Assembly (NCBI GenBank): GCA_902557645.1
Contig: CACEAP010000003.1
Location: forward strand, 62,001-126,000
Reading direction: 5' to 3'
Length of the DNA: 64,000 nucleotides
Origin: an uncultured SAR86 cluster bacterium
GTDB taxonomy: Bacteria; Pseudomonadota; Gammaproteobacteria; Magnimaribacterales; D2472
The translations under genes were made by a program, and so were the position numbers. Position 1 is the stretch's first letter; each line of letters opens with the position of its first letter. Shown here piece by piece: positions 17,347 through 26,711 of this stretch. The notes below the pieces were generated by a model. It was not told the origin of the DNA. It did not search any database and was given only the letters and a program-made list of their open reading frames with translations.

Positions 17347-20300
17347 TAGATTCATTCTCACACCTAAGAATTTCATCCGAATATAGTATTTCCCATGGCT
17401 TAATAACTATCGATCAAATAGTTGATCATGCCGAAAAAAATAATATGCCTTCAGTTGCTCTTACAGATCATTTAAACATGTTTGGTTTGGTAAAGTTTTT
17501 CATGAAAGCAGAAAAAAAGGGAATTAAGCCAATATCTGGCTCTTCAATTCAAGTAATATTTGAAGAAGATGACTTTGCATATGAACTTCTATGCCTAGCA
17601 AAAAATAATAATGGCCATAAGAATCTTATGAAAGCAATTTCTCAATCTCACAACAATACAAATTACCCATCACCTATAATCTCATTTGAAGAGTTATGTA
17701 CTTTTAAAAAAGATATAAAAGTTATTTCTGGAGGAAGATCTAGCCATATATTTGATCTATTAAAAAGAGGAAAAGTTGAAGATGTAAATACAAAATTAGA
17801 AAGTTTTCAAAGTATGTTCGATGAAGATTTTATAATTGAAGTTCAAAAAACAAACAGACCAGATGAATTGGATTATTTTGAAAATATTCTTCCAATAGCG
17901 GCAAAAAAAGGCATACCCGTGATTGCTACCAATGATGTCCTTTTTTTAGCAAAAGATGATTATGAGATTCATGAAACTAAAGTTTGTATTAACACTGGGA
18001 AAACTTTAAATGATCCAAATAGAGAAAGAAAGTTCTCAAATGAGCAATTTTTCAAATCGCAGAAAGAAATGTCTGACTTGTTTGCTGATCATGAAGATTT
18101 TTTATCAAATACTTCAGAGATTGCAAAACAATGCAATGTTTCATTCACGCCGAAGGGATATTTTCTACCGGAATATCCAGTTCCAAAAGAGCATGATTTT
18201 AACAGCTACTTAAAAGATCTTTCTTTTAAAAATTTGGAATCTCTTATTCATGGATTTGATAAATCTAAAAAGAATACCTATAACAAAAGATTAGATTATG
18301 AATTATCTCAAATCAGCAGTATGGGTTTCTCAAGCTATTTTTTAATTGTTTATGATTTTATAGAGTGGTCAAAAAATAATGAGGTTCCAGTTGGTCCTGG
18401 AAGAGGTTCTGGGGCTGGATCTTTAGTAGCATACGCATTGGGAATAACAGCATTAGACCCAATTGAACATGGACTTCTTTTTGAGCGTTTTCTCAATCCA
18501 GAAAGAGTGTCTATGCCTGATTTCGATATAGATTTTTGTACAGAAAAAAGGGACTCTGTTATAGATTATGTTAGTTCAAAATATGGGTCTAATGCTGTTT
18601 CTCAAATAGTAACCTTTGGAACTATGGCAGCTAGAGCAGTAGTTAAAGATGTAACAAGAGCTCTAGGAAAGCCATATGGTTTAGGTGAAAGGATTTCAAA
18701 AATGATTCCATTTGTACCTGGAATGACATTAGATAGAGCAATTAAAGAACAACCAATTTTTAAACAAACTATCAAAAATGATCCTGAAGTTTCAGAGGTT
18801 TTAGATTTGGCATTTAAACTTGAAGGAATTGCTAGGAATGTTGGAAAACATGCTGGAGGTATAGTAATTGCTCCAGGAGCTCTGTCTGATTTTTGCCCAA
18901 CCTACTATGATAGACAGTCATCAGCATTGATGACTCAATATGATAAAGATGATGTAGAAAAAATTGGCTTAGTTAAATTTGATTTTTTAGGACTTAGAAC
19001 CTTAACTGTTATTGATTGGGCTACGAAGTCAATAAATGAATTTTTAAAAAAAGAATCTAAGCCACCATTAAATTTAGACTCAATTAAATTAGATGATCCG
19101 AAGGTTTTTGAGCTTTTATCATCCGGTAAAACTATGGCAGTTTTTCAATTAGAGTCATCAGGGATGAGGGATTTGATTAAAAGATTAAAACCCACTAAAT
19201 TTGAGGAGATTACAGCTTTACTTGCTTTATATAGACCAGGGCCACTTGATTCTGGAATGCATGATCAATTTGTTGATAGAAAACATGGCAAACTTCCTGT
19301 TACCTATCCTCATGAAATGCTCGAACCAGTATTATCAGAAACCTATGGTGTTATTTTATATCAAGAACAGGTTATGCAAGCAGCTCAAGTTCTAGCTGGA
19401 TTCTCACTAGGTCAAGCAGATATCCTTAGAAGAGCTATGGGGAAGAAAGACGTAGCAGAAATGGAAAAACAAAGGGAGATCTTTGTTAATGGTTGTAATA
19501 AAAATGATATTAAAAAGGCAACAGCTGAAAAAATATTTGATTTAATAGAAAAGTTTGCTGGATACGGTTTCAATAAATCACATTCCGCTGCATATGCATT
19601 ATTATCTTATCAAACTGCTTTTTTAAAAACTTATTTTCCAGAACACTTTATGGCAGCAGTTCTATCAACTGAGCTAGGCAATACTGATAAAATTTATTCT
19701 CTTACAGAAGAATGTAAAACTTTAGGCATTTCAGTTTTAAAACCAAATATTCTTAAAGGTGAAAAGAAATTTATTGTTAATAGTAATAATGAAATTGAAT
19801 ATGGGCTTGGAGCCATAAAGGGTGTAGCAGATTCTTTTATTAGCCATGTATGTAATATTAGAAAAGATCATAAATTTAAAGATTTATGGGATTTTACAAA
19901 GAATATTGATATAAAACTTGGAGGCAAAAAATCTATTGAAGCCTTATCTTTTGCAGGAGCATTTGATTCAATAACTCCATCAAGAACTATAGCTATTGCT
20001 TGTATTGGCGATATGTTACAGGATGGAGGAAAGACAACTTTACCCTCAAACAACTCAGGAGATTTATTTTCAACCATAGAATCAGACTTTGATCCATATG
20101 AAAAATATTTAAATTTAAATGAACTGAATTTAGTTGAAAAATTAAATTTTGAAAAAAAATCACTTGGTTATTATTTATCAGGTCATCCTGTGAAGGCTAT
20201 TGAAGAAAATATTTCACCCTTAAGATCACATGAAATAAATAAACTAAAAATAGACACAAAAAAAGCACGTCTAGTTTGTCACATTAACTCAGTAAGGCAA

Positions 20301-20786
20301 ATCAAAGATAATAGAAATAAACCTCTTACCTTTATTAACTTTGATGATGGAACTGGAACAATGGATGGAATAATTTCTAGTGATGTATTAGAAAATTGCC
20401 ATTCAATTTTAAAAGAAAGCTCAATTTTAGTTCTAAAAGGTTCTATAGAGATGGATGATTACAGATCTAAAGAGTCAGGTAACACGATGTTTAGAATGCG
20501 AATACAAGAAGTAAAAACTATAGAAAATGAACTGTTAAACAAAGTAGATACCATTATCATAAAGGCTGATAATGAATCAAAGAATTCATTAGAAAAAATG
20601 ACGCAGAACCTCGAAAAAATACCTCAAGAAGTTTGGGGAAGTGGCATTTCATCTATTAAGCTAAAAGTTTTTAATAACGATTCTGAAGCCATAATAGAGC
20701 TAGGTGAAAATTATTTACTAAAACCTTCTTTAGAAAATTTAAATTTATTGAGAGATATTTTTGGAACTTCTTCAATTAAGATATAA
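17343..20786 (+). CDS. dnaE: DNA polymerase III alpha subunit
   Basis: Replicative DNA polymerase catalytic subunit. It has an N-terminal PHP domain (SHLRISSEYSISHGL, LTDHLNMFG). The polymerase core has GPGRGSGAGSLVAYALG and the catalytic aspartates in PDFDIDFC. A helix-hairpin-helix region and a C-terminal OB fold (FINFDDGTGTMDG) follow. Length is 1147 (E. coli 1160). The start is TTG at 17343, overlapping the rnhB stop; no nearby ATG fits the conserved N-terminus. The rnhB-dnaE-accA order is typical of Gammaproteobacteria. Confidence 0.97.
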   Translation: MIDSFSHLRISSEYSISHGLITIDQIVDHAEKNNMPSVALTDHLNMFGLVKFFMKAEKKGIKPISGSSIQVIFEEDDFAYELLCLAKNNNGHKNLMKAISQSHNNTNYPSPIISFEELCTFKKDIKVISGGRSSHIFDLLKRGKVEDVNTKLESFQSMFDEDFIIEVQKTNRPDELDYFENILPIAAKKGIPVIATNDVLFLAKDDYEIHETKVCINTGKTLNDPNRERKFSNEQFFKSQKEMSDLFADHEDFLSNTSEIAKQCNVSFTPKGYFLPEYPVPKEHDFNSYLKDLSFKNLESLIHGFDKSKKNTYNKRLDYELSQISSMGFSSYFLIVYDFIEWSKNNEVPVGPGRGSGAGSLVAYALGITALDPIEHGLLFERFLNPERVSMPDFDIDFCTEKRDSVIDYVSSKYGSNAVSQIVTFGTMAARAVVKDVTRALGKPYGLGERISKMIPFVPGMTLDRAIKEQPIFKQTIKNDPEVSEVLDLAFKLEGIARNVGKHAGGIVIAPGALSDFCPTYYDRQSSALMTQYDKDDVEKIGLVKFDFLGLRTLTVIDWATKSINEFLKKESKPPLNLDSIKLDDPKVFELLSSGKTMAVFQLESSGMRDLIKRLKPTKFEEITALLALYRPGPLDSGMHDQFVDRKHGKLPVTYPHEMLEPVLSETYGVILYQEQVMQAAQVLAGFSLGQADILRRAMGKKDVAEMEKQREIFVNGCNKNDIKKATAEKIFDLIEKFAGYGFNKSHSAAYALLSYQTAFLKTYFPEHFMAAVLSTELGNTDKIYSLTEECKTLGISVLKPNILKGEKKFIVNSNNEIEYGLGAIKGVADSFISHVCNIRKDHKFKDLWDFTKNIDIKLGGKKSIEALSFAGAFDSITPSRTIAIACIGDMLQDGGKTTLPSNNSGDLFSTIESDFDPYEKYLNLNELNLVEKLNFEKKSLGYYLSGHPVKAIEENISPLRSHEINKLKIDTKKARLVCHINSVRQIKDNRNKPLTFINFDDGTGTMDGIISSDVLENCHSILKESSILVLKGSIEMDDYRSKESGNTMFRMRIQEVKTIENELLNKVDTIIIKADNESKNSLEKMTQNLEKIPQEVWGSGISSIKLKVFNNDSEAIIELGENYLLKPSLENLNLLRDIFGTSSIKI

Positions 20787-20789
20787 ATT

Positions 20790-21734
20790 ATGAATAATTC
20801 ATTTCTTGATTTTGAAAGACCAATTGCTGAGATTAATGACAAAATACAAGCTTTAAAAGACATTGTGGATGAAAGTCCTGAGCTGCTTCCTCAGATTGCT
20901 AAGCTAACAGAGGAAGAAAAGAAAATAACTCAAAAGATATATTCAAGATTATCTATCTGGCAAATTGTTCAGGTTGCAAGACACCCCAGAAGGCCTCATA
21001 CAGCTGATTATATATCTAGAATATTTTCAGATTTTGATGAATTACATGGAGATAGGATGTTTGGAGATGACTCCTCTATAATTGGAGGAATAGGCAATCT
21101 TGGCGACGATCCTGTGGTTGTAATAGGTCATGAAAAGGGACGTGATACTGAAGAAAAAGTTAAAAGAAACTTTGGGATGCCTCAGCCCGAAGGATATAGA
21201 AAGGCAAAACGCTTAATGAAATTGGCAGAACAATTTTCTTTACCTGTTATAACATTTATTGACACATCTGGAGCTTATCCAGGAATAGAAGGCGAAGAGA
21301 GAGGACAAAGTGAGGCTATAGCAAGTAATCTAGCTACAATGTCAGAATTACAAACCCCAATCCTTGTTGTTGTAACAGGTGAAGGAGGTTCTGGAGGAGC
21401 ACTTGCTCTTGGTATTGGTGATCATGTTTCAATGTTGGAATATGCAACTTATTCTGTTGCATCACCAGAAGCTTGTTCATCAATTGTTTGGAGATCAGCT
21501 GATTTTTCATCTGAAGCAGCCGATGCTATGAAAGTTAGCGCTAAAGAACTAATAAAAATTAATGTAATTAATGAAATAATTAATGAGCCACTTGGTGGTG
21601 CTCACAGAGATTATAATCTTGCTGCTGATAATATTAAAGCTAATTTAATTACCAATTTAAAAAAACTAAATAGTTATAAACTTGATAGCCTCCTTGATAG
21701 AAGATACGAAAGACTTATAAAGATCGGAAAATAG
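20790..21734 (+). CDS. accA: Acetyl-CoA carboxylase carboxyltransferase subunit alpha
   Basis: Transfers carboxyl from biotin to acetyl-CoA, making malonyl-CoA for fatty acid synthesis; it pairs with AccD, which is not in this window. Conserved blocks are FGMPQPEGYRKA, FIDTSGAYPGIEGEERGQSE and TGEGGSGGALALG, the last two forming the active-site oxyanion regions. The 314 residues match the family (319 in E. coli). It starts three bases after dnaE. Confidence 0.97.
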   Translation: MNNSFLDFERPIAEINDKIQALKDIVDESPELLPQIAKLTEEEKKITQKIYSRLSIWQIVQVARHPRRPHTADYISRIFSDFDELHGDRMFGDDSSIIGGIGNLGDDPVVVIGHEKGRDTEEKVKRNFGMPQPEGYRKAKRLMKLAEQFSLPVITFIDTSGAYPGIEGEERGQSEAIASNLATMSELQTPILVVVTGEGGSGGALALGIGDHVSMLEYATYSVASPEACSSIVWRSADFSSEAADAMKVSAKELIKINVINEIINEPLGGAHRDYNLAADNIKANLITNLKKLNSYKLDSLLDRRYERLIKIGK

Positions 21735-21739
21735 ATTAG

Positions 21740-22732
21740 ATGAATTTAAATGTTATCGCTAATTATATTAATGAATATAAGAGCGTATATGTAGCATACA
21801 GCGGCGGGATTGATTCAACCGCATTACTATATGCATGCTTTCTTCTAAAACAAGAGGGTAAACTAAAAAAGTTATCCGCAATTCATATAAATCATAATTT
21901 ATCTAAAAATGCTAAGTTATGGGAATCTCATTGTTACAAAATATGCAATCAGCTTGATATTAAATTAATTGTTAAAAATATTAAAATTAAAATTAGTAAA
22001 GATGGGCTTGAGTCAGCTGCAAGAAAAGCTCGATACGATATTTTTTCGAACATTATAAAAAAGCACGAGCTATTACTAATTGCTCATCATGCAGATGATG
22101 TTGCTGAAACTGTATTATTTAGGTTGTTTAGAGGCACAGGCATTGATGGATTAGAAGGCCCAAAGGAAAAAAGAAGTATTGGAGAAGGCATTTTAATAAG
22201 ACCATTACTTCAATTCACCAAAAAAGAATTATTAGAGTTTATAGATTTACATAATGTTAATTATATTGAAGATGAATCTAATAAAGAATCCAACCAAGAC
22301 AGAAATTTTATTAGAAATGAAATCATGCCTCTTATAAATCAAAGATGGAATAATTTTGAAAAAAGAATACAAAGTACATCAGATTTTATTAAAGACAGAC
22401 AAGAAATTTTTAATTTATTATTTTTAGAAAAATATGGCTCTTTAGTGAGCAATAATTCAATACCTCTAGATATTTTTAAAGATTTGAATAGTGCAGAAGC
22501 AAAAGAATTAATAAGATTTGTAATACATAAGAATAATATTGCATCACCAAGCAAGAAAGTTCTTAATGAAATTATGAAAACATTTTATGATTCGAGTCCC
22601 TCTGAATCTTCCATAGTTAAGTGGTCAAGAGCAGACAAAGAGCAAAGGGGTGGTAAGGTTATCTATAATTCAGATTTTATTGTCATTAAAGATATTGAAT
22701 ATTCAGGAATGATAACGATTTGCAAATCATAG
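21740..22732 (+). CDS. tilS: tRNA(Ile)-lysidine synthase, short form
   Basis: ATP-dependent enzyme that converts the wobble C34 of tRNA-Ile(CAU) to lysidine. The PP-loop motif YSGGIDSTAL is at about residues 20-29, with AARKARYDIF and AHHADDVAETVLFRLFRG further along. The protein is 330 residues; E. coli TilS has 432. The N-terminal catalytic domain and first C-terminal domain appear present while the last domain is missing or very reduced. The gene follows accA by five bases, a conserved neighbourhood. Confidence 0.92.
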   Translation: MNLNVIANYINEYKSVYVAYSGGIDSTALLYACFLLKQEGKLKKLSAIHINHNLSKNAKLWESHCYKICNQLDIKLIVKNIKIKISKDGLESAARKARYDIFSNIIKKHELLLIAHHADDVAETVLFRLFRGTGIDGLEGPKEKRSIGEGILIRPLLQFTKKELLEFIDLHNVNYIEDESNKESNQDRNFIRNEIMPLINQRWNNFEKRIQSTSDFIKDRQEIFNLLFLEKYGSLVSNNSIPLDIFKDLNSAEAKELIRFVIHKNNIASPSKKVLNEIMKTFYDSSPSESSIVKWSRADKEQRGGKVIYNSDFIVIKDIEYSGMITICKS

Positions 22733-22759
22733 ATGTATACTTAATTTAATGGAGATATT

Positions 22760-23533
22760 ATGAAATATGAAACTATAGAATTACAAAAGAAAGATCGCAT
22801 AGGAACTATTACATTAAATAGGCCAGATGTTTTGAATGCATTTTCTGAACAGCTAATTTGGGATTTGCAAGATGCTACTAAGAATCTAAAAGAAGACAAT
22901 GATATTAGAGTGGCAATAATAACAGGAGCTGGGAAAGGATTTACCGCAGGAGCTGATTTAACTGAAAGAGAATCATCTTGGACAAGTGTAAAAGACTCAC
23001 TTTTTAGAGGTTTTTTACCAATTTTTGAAAATATAATGCAAATGCCCAAACCAGTTATTGGATCTATTAATGGTCCTGCTGCAGGAATAGGCGCTGCTAT
23101 AGCTATGGCTTGTGACTTAAGGATTATGTCGAAAAACGCATATATATTATCAGTATTTAGTAATATAGCTGTTGTTCCAGATGGAGGACTTTCTTGGTTT
23201 TTAACAAGGTATATGGGTTACACAAAAGCTTTTGAATATGCAATAGAAGCTAAAAAGATTTCAGCTGATGAGTGCATAAATTTTGGGATTGCAAATAAAA
23301 TAGTCTTATCAGAAGATCTTGAATCAGAAACAATAGCATGGGCTGAAAGACTAGCTAAACGCGCACCACAATCTTTATCTAATACTAAAAAAATAATGAG
23401 AAATGCATTAGAAAAAAACTATTTAGATACATATTCCGAAGAGGCCGAAATCCAAAATAAAATCTTTGGAAATGCACAAAATAAAGAGGCAATTAAGGCA
23501 TTCTTTGAGAAAAGAGAACCAAATTTTGATTAA
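22760..23533 (+). CDS. Enoyl-CoA hydratase/isomerase family protein
   Basis: Crotonase-superfamily enzyme acting on acyl-CoA esters. Motifs include TLNRPDVLNAFSEQL, the oxyanion-hole segment AGADLTERE, and SINGPAAGIGAAIAMACDLRI. The second active-site segment reads AVVPDGGLSWFL; the Asp in this position is more like PaaG-type isomerases than classical hydratases, which carry two Glu. The exact substrate cannot be told. It has its own strong ribosome-binding site (GGAG) and lies convergent with leuA, two bases from its stop. Confidence 0.85.
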   Translation: MKYETIELQKKDRIGTITLNRPDVLNAFSEQLIWDLQDATKNLKEDNDIRVAIITGAGKGFTAGADLTERESSWTSVKDSLFRGFLPIFENIMQMPKPVIGSINGPAAGIGAAIAMACDLRIMSKNAYILSVFSNIAVVPDGGLSWFLTRYMGYTKAFEYAIEAKKISADECINFGIANKIVLSEDLESETIAWAERLAKRAPQSLSNTKKIMRNALEKNYLDTYSEEAEIQNKIFGNAQNKEAIKAFFEKREPNFD

Positions 23534-23535
23534 AA

Positions 23536-25188
23536 TTAAAGTAGCTTACTCAGGCCAACAATAATAGCTTCAAATGAAGCAATGGTTGTATTTGGATTAA
23601 TTCCAACACCCCAGCTAGTTTTTCCATCGATCTCAAGTTCTATGTAAGCTGCCGCTTTAGCATCAGAACCAGATGAAATAGCAGATTGATGATAATCAGA
23701 TACTTTTATATTTTCATCTAATTTATTACAAAGCCCATTTATAAAAGAATCAATAGGGCCATTTCCTTTTCCAGATAGAAGGACCTCTTTTGAATTTATC
23801 AGCATCTTAATTTCTAGAGTATTTACTTGATTGTTAGTTGAAGAGTTATGACTAATGTAAGTAAAGCCATTTTGAGCATTTAGAAAATTATTCTCAAAAA
23901 TTTTCCAGATTTCAGGACTGCTTATTTCTTTTCCTGATTCATCTGCTAACTTCTGTATTTTTTGACTCATGCTTATTTGAAGTCTTCTAGGTAGTGATAC
24001 ACCATGATCTTTTTCTAATAAAAAGGCAACACCTCCCTTGCCTGATTGAGAATTAATTCTAACTACAGCTTCATAACTTCTGCCAAGATCAGCAGGATCT
24101 ATTGGCAGGTATGGTACTGCCCATAATGGATCATTAGAATTTTTCATTGCTTGAAATCCTTTTTTAATAGCATCTTGGTGGGAGCCTGAAAATGCAGTGA
24201 AAACTAGATCTCCTGCATATGGATGTCGAGGGTGCACAGGAAGCTGATTACAATATTCAACTTCACGCATTACAGAATTAATATTCGAGAAATCTAACTT
24301 TGGATCAATGCCTTGAGTGAGCATATTTAAAGCAATAGTTACAATATCTACATTTCCGGTTCTTTCTCCATTACCAAATAACGTGCCTTCTATTCGATCT
24401 GCTCCAGCCATTAAACCAAATTCCGATGCTGCAACAGCAGTTCCTCTATCATTATGAGGATGAAGACTTAAGCAGATATTTTCTCTATTTTGCAAATTCT
24501 TATTCATCCATTCAATCTGATCGCCATATATATTAGGAGTAGACATTTCTACTGTAGCAGGAAGATTAATTATAATTTTATTTTGAGTAACTTCTTTTAG
24601 AATTTCAGTAACTGCATCACAGACTTCTGCTGCATACGGCAGTTCTGTTCCTGAAAAGCTTTCTGGTGAGTACTCAAAACTCCAATCAGTACTAGGATTC
24701 TTTTCAGCAAGTTCTTTTATCTTAAGAGCCCCTTGAATAGCAATATTTTTTATACCATCTTTATCTTGATTAAAAACAACTTTTCTTTGTAAAGTAGATG
24801 TAGAATTATAAAAATGAACAATTGCTTTTTGGACTCCAACAAGTGATTCAAATGTTTTTTCAATTAGGCTGTTTCTAGCTTGTGTTAGGACTTGAATGTT
24901 TACATCACTTGGAATTTTCTTAGATTCAATTAAATCTCTTACAAAATCAAAATCAGTTTGTGATGCAGAAGGAAAGCCAACTTCAATTTCTTTAAAACCA
25001 AGTTTGCATAATAGATTAAACATCCTATCTTTGCGTTCTGCACCCATAGGCTCAATCAATGCCTGATTACCATCTCTTAAATCAACTGAGCACCAGATAG
25101 GAGATTTATTAATAACCTTTGATGGCCACTGCCTATTTTTTAAATCGACAGGTTTAAATGGTTTATATTTATTATTCAAATTATCCAT
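23536..25188 (-). CDS. leuA: 2-isopropylmalate synthase, long (type 2) form
   Basis: First committed step of leucine synthesis: condenses acetyl-CoA and 2-oxoisovalerate. The signature SVDLRDGNQALIEPM (catalytic Arg-Asp) and the metal motif HPHNDRG are clear, followed by EGTLFGNGERTGNVDI. At 550 residues, with the N-terminal extension KPVDLKNRQWPSK, it belongs to the long branch seen in actinobacteria and some proteobacteria rather than the short E. coli type. The C-terminal regulatory domain is present. No other leu genes are nearby. Confidence 0.94.
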   Translation of the reverse strand: MDNLNNKYKPFKPVDLKNRQWPSKVINKSPIWCSVDLRDGNQALIEPMGAERKDRMFNLLCKLGFKEIEVGFPSASQTDFDFVRDLIESKKIPSDVNIQVLTQARNSLIEKTFESLVGVQKAIVHFYNSTSTLQRKVVFNQDKDGIKNIAIQGALKIKELAEKNPSTDWSFEYSPESFSGTELPYAAEVCDAVTEILKEVTQNKIIINLPATVEMSTPNIYGDQIEWMNKNLQNRENICLSLHPHNDRGTAVAASEFGLMAGADRIEGTLFGNGERTGNVDIVTIALNMLTQGIDPKLDFSNINSVMREVEYCNQLPVHPRHPYAGDLVFTAFSGSHQDAIKKGFQAMKNSNDPLWAVPYLPIDPADLGRSYEAVVRINSQSGKGGVAFLLEKDHGVSLPRRLQISMSQKIQKLADESGKEISSPEIWKIFENNFLNAQNGFTYISHNSSTNNQVNTLEIKMLINSKEVLLSGKGNGPIDSFINGLCNKLDENIKVSDYHQSAISSGSDAKAAAYIELEIDGKTSWGVGINPNTTIASFEAIIVGLSKLL

Positions 25189-25202
25189 TATGCAATTGTA
25201 AG

Positions 25203-25211
25203 TGTTAAAAT
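25203..25211 (+). promoter_or_regulatory. Candidate extended -10 promoter for holD-rimI
   Basis: TGTTAAAAT matches an extended -10 element (TG, one base, TAAAAT) in the 29-base gap between divergent leuA and the holD candidate. It ends six bases before the ATG, so transcription would start at or almost at the start codon. No -35 box is evident. The call is from pattern only. Confidence 0.35.
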
Positions 25212-25217
25212 TTTTTT

Positions 25218-25655
25218 ATGGCAAATATTTCTATAAAATCACATTCAATTTTATCAAAAATAGGAATTTCCCTATATAAAACAAGAAAAAGCCTAGACCA
25301 AAGTTTGACTGCGGAGATATTTTTACAAAAACGAGATGACATTCTTGCAGTTTTACCAGATAAATTAGAAAACCATTCAAATAAAGAAATTGCTTTATTT
25401 ATTGCAATTATGAATACTATGACTTCTACAAACCCAATTATAAATGAAATAAAAATACCAGCTAATTCAAATAAAGATCTTGATATAGAATTAATTAATT
25501 ATGATGAATATAAATCAGTTAAAAATATTATTTCTTTTGGAGTCACTATAAACTCTAAAATTAATTTAATTAAAGCACCTCTAATAAGTGACATATTAAG
25601 AAAACCTGATTTAAAAAAACCTTTGTGGGAAAAAATAAAAAATAGGGCACATTAA
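25218..25655 (+). CDS. holD: Probable DNA polymerase III psi subunit (divergent HolD)
   Basis: A small protein of 145 residues with no strong family motif. Three things suggest HolD, the clamp-loader psi subunit. It lies directly upstream of rimI, as holD does in E. coli. Its length is close to the 137 residues of E. coli HolD. Its ends resemble HolD when aligned by eye: LSKIGISLYKTRKSL near the N-terminus versus LGITQWSLRRPGAL, and KAPLISDILRKPDLKKPLWEKI near the C-terminus, which matches the E. coli ASPALTDLRANP...LWQQI pattern. The middle is weakly conserved. It could be an unrelated small protein; the context raises the odds. Confidence 0.6.
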   Translation: MANISIKSHSILSKIGISLYKTRKSLDQSLTAEIFLQKRDDILAVLPDKLENHSNKEIALFIAIMNTMTSTNPIINEIKIPANSNKDLDIELINYDEYKSVKNIISFGVTINSKINLIKAPLISDILRKPDLKKPLWEKIKNRAH

Positions 25656-25667
25656 TAAGAGTCTCTT

Positions 25668-26102
25668 ATGGCAATATCATTAATGAACATGGAGCATCTT
25701 GAAGCTATTAATCAAATTGATATTAGAACTAATTCAAGTCCATGGTCAAAAGATAATTTACAATCTTCTCTTGAGGTTGGACATCATGGACTTGTTTCAA
25801 CTAAAGACAAAACAATTACTGGATTTATTATATTTTCTCCAATGCCGCCTGAGTGCCATATTTTAACTATTGCTATTGATACTAAATTTCAAAGATCTGG
25901 CATCGGTACATTGTTATTAAACAAAGCAATAGATCAATCAAAAGCCATGAAGATAAAAAAAATTTTTTTAGAAGTAAGATTAAGCAATGAAACAGCAATA
26001 AATTTCTATAATAGTTTTGGATTTATTAAAGATGCCATAAGAGATAAATATTATCCGGGCAATCCAAGAGAGGATGCTTTATTAATGTCACTTTCTATTT
26101 AA
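25668..26102 (+). CDS. rimI: Ribosomal protein S18-alanine N-acetyltransferase
   Basis: GNAT-fold acetyltransferase that acetylates the N-terminal Ala of ribosomal protein S18. The N-terminal SPWSKDNLQSSL block, the acetyl-CoA loop KFQRSGIGTLLL (Q/RxxGxG/A type) and the C-terminal NFYNSFGFIKDAIRDKYY are typical of RimI. It is 144 residues (E. coli 148). It lies 12 bases after the holD candidate. Other GNAT functions cannot be fully excluded. Confidence 0.87.
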   Translation: MAISLMNMEHLEAINQIDIRTNSSPWSKDNLQSSLEVGHHGLVSTKDKTITGFIIFSPMPPECHILTIAIDTKFQRSGIGTLLLNKAIDQSKAMKIKKIFLEVRLSNETAINFYNSFGFIKDAIRDKYYPGNPREDALLMSLSI

Positions 26103-26103
26103 T

Positions 26104-26583
26104 TTAGAGTATTTCTTTAAGTGCTGATTCAATCATTTGTGGAGTTGTAGTCGATCCAAACCTATCTACAACTTCACCATTCTTATTAATCAAGAATTTT
26201 GTAAAATTCCATTTAACATTCTTAGTACCCAATATTCCAGGGTAGGCTTTTGTTAGTATTTTGAATAAAGGGGCAGCATTTTCCCCATTAACCTCAACTT
26301 TATCAAATAGCTTAAAAGACACTTGATAGTTACTTTCACAAAATAATGCAATTTCCTCATTGGACCCACTTTCTTGGGCTCCAAACTGGTTACATGGAAA
26401 AGCAAGTATCTCAAAGTCTTTATCTTTGTATTTATCATAGAGCTCTTGTAATCCTTGGTATTGTGGGGTGAATCCGCAAGCACTTGCAACGTTAACAATT
26501 AATAATGTTTTACCCTTATAAACATTCATATTAATTATTTTATTGTCTATATCTTTAACTTCTACGTCATGAATTGTTATCAT
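26104..26583 (-). CDS. Glutathione peroxidase family protein (Cys type)
   Basis: Thioredoxin-fold thiol peroxidase that reduces hydroperoxides. The active-site segment NVASACGFTPQY has the peroxidatic Cys at residue 36; the second motif FPCNQFGAQE carries the conserved Gln, and KWNFTKFLI the Trp and Asn. It is 159 residues, as in other bacterial BtuE/Gpo proteins. It is a cysteine, not selenocysteine, enzyme and may use thioredoxin as reductant, as many bacterial members do. It is convergent with rimI, with one base between stop codons. Confidence 0.93.
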   Translation of the reverse strand: MITIHDVEVKDIDNKIINMNVYKGKTLLIVNVASACGFTPQYQGLQELYDKYKDKDFEILAFPCNQFGAQESGSNEEIALFCESNYQVSFKLFDKVEVNGENAAPLFKILTKAYPGILGTKNVKWNFTKFLINKNGEVVDRFGSTTTPQMIESALKEIL

Positions 26584-26711
26584 TTTTCACCTAATAATTT
26601 TTTAGCTATTTTATTGCATTAAACTTCACATTTACAGCTTTTAAAAGTTAAACATTTTATGCTTTATAGATAACTAATAATTTATTTACATGTAAGTTAA
26701 AATGATCATTA

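Noticed and set aside
25205-25217. T-run before holD as a terminator
   Set aside because: No GC-rich stem precedes it, and the run is better explained as the spacer after a -10 element.
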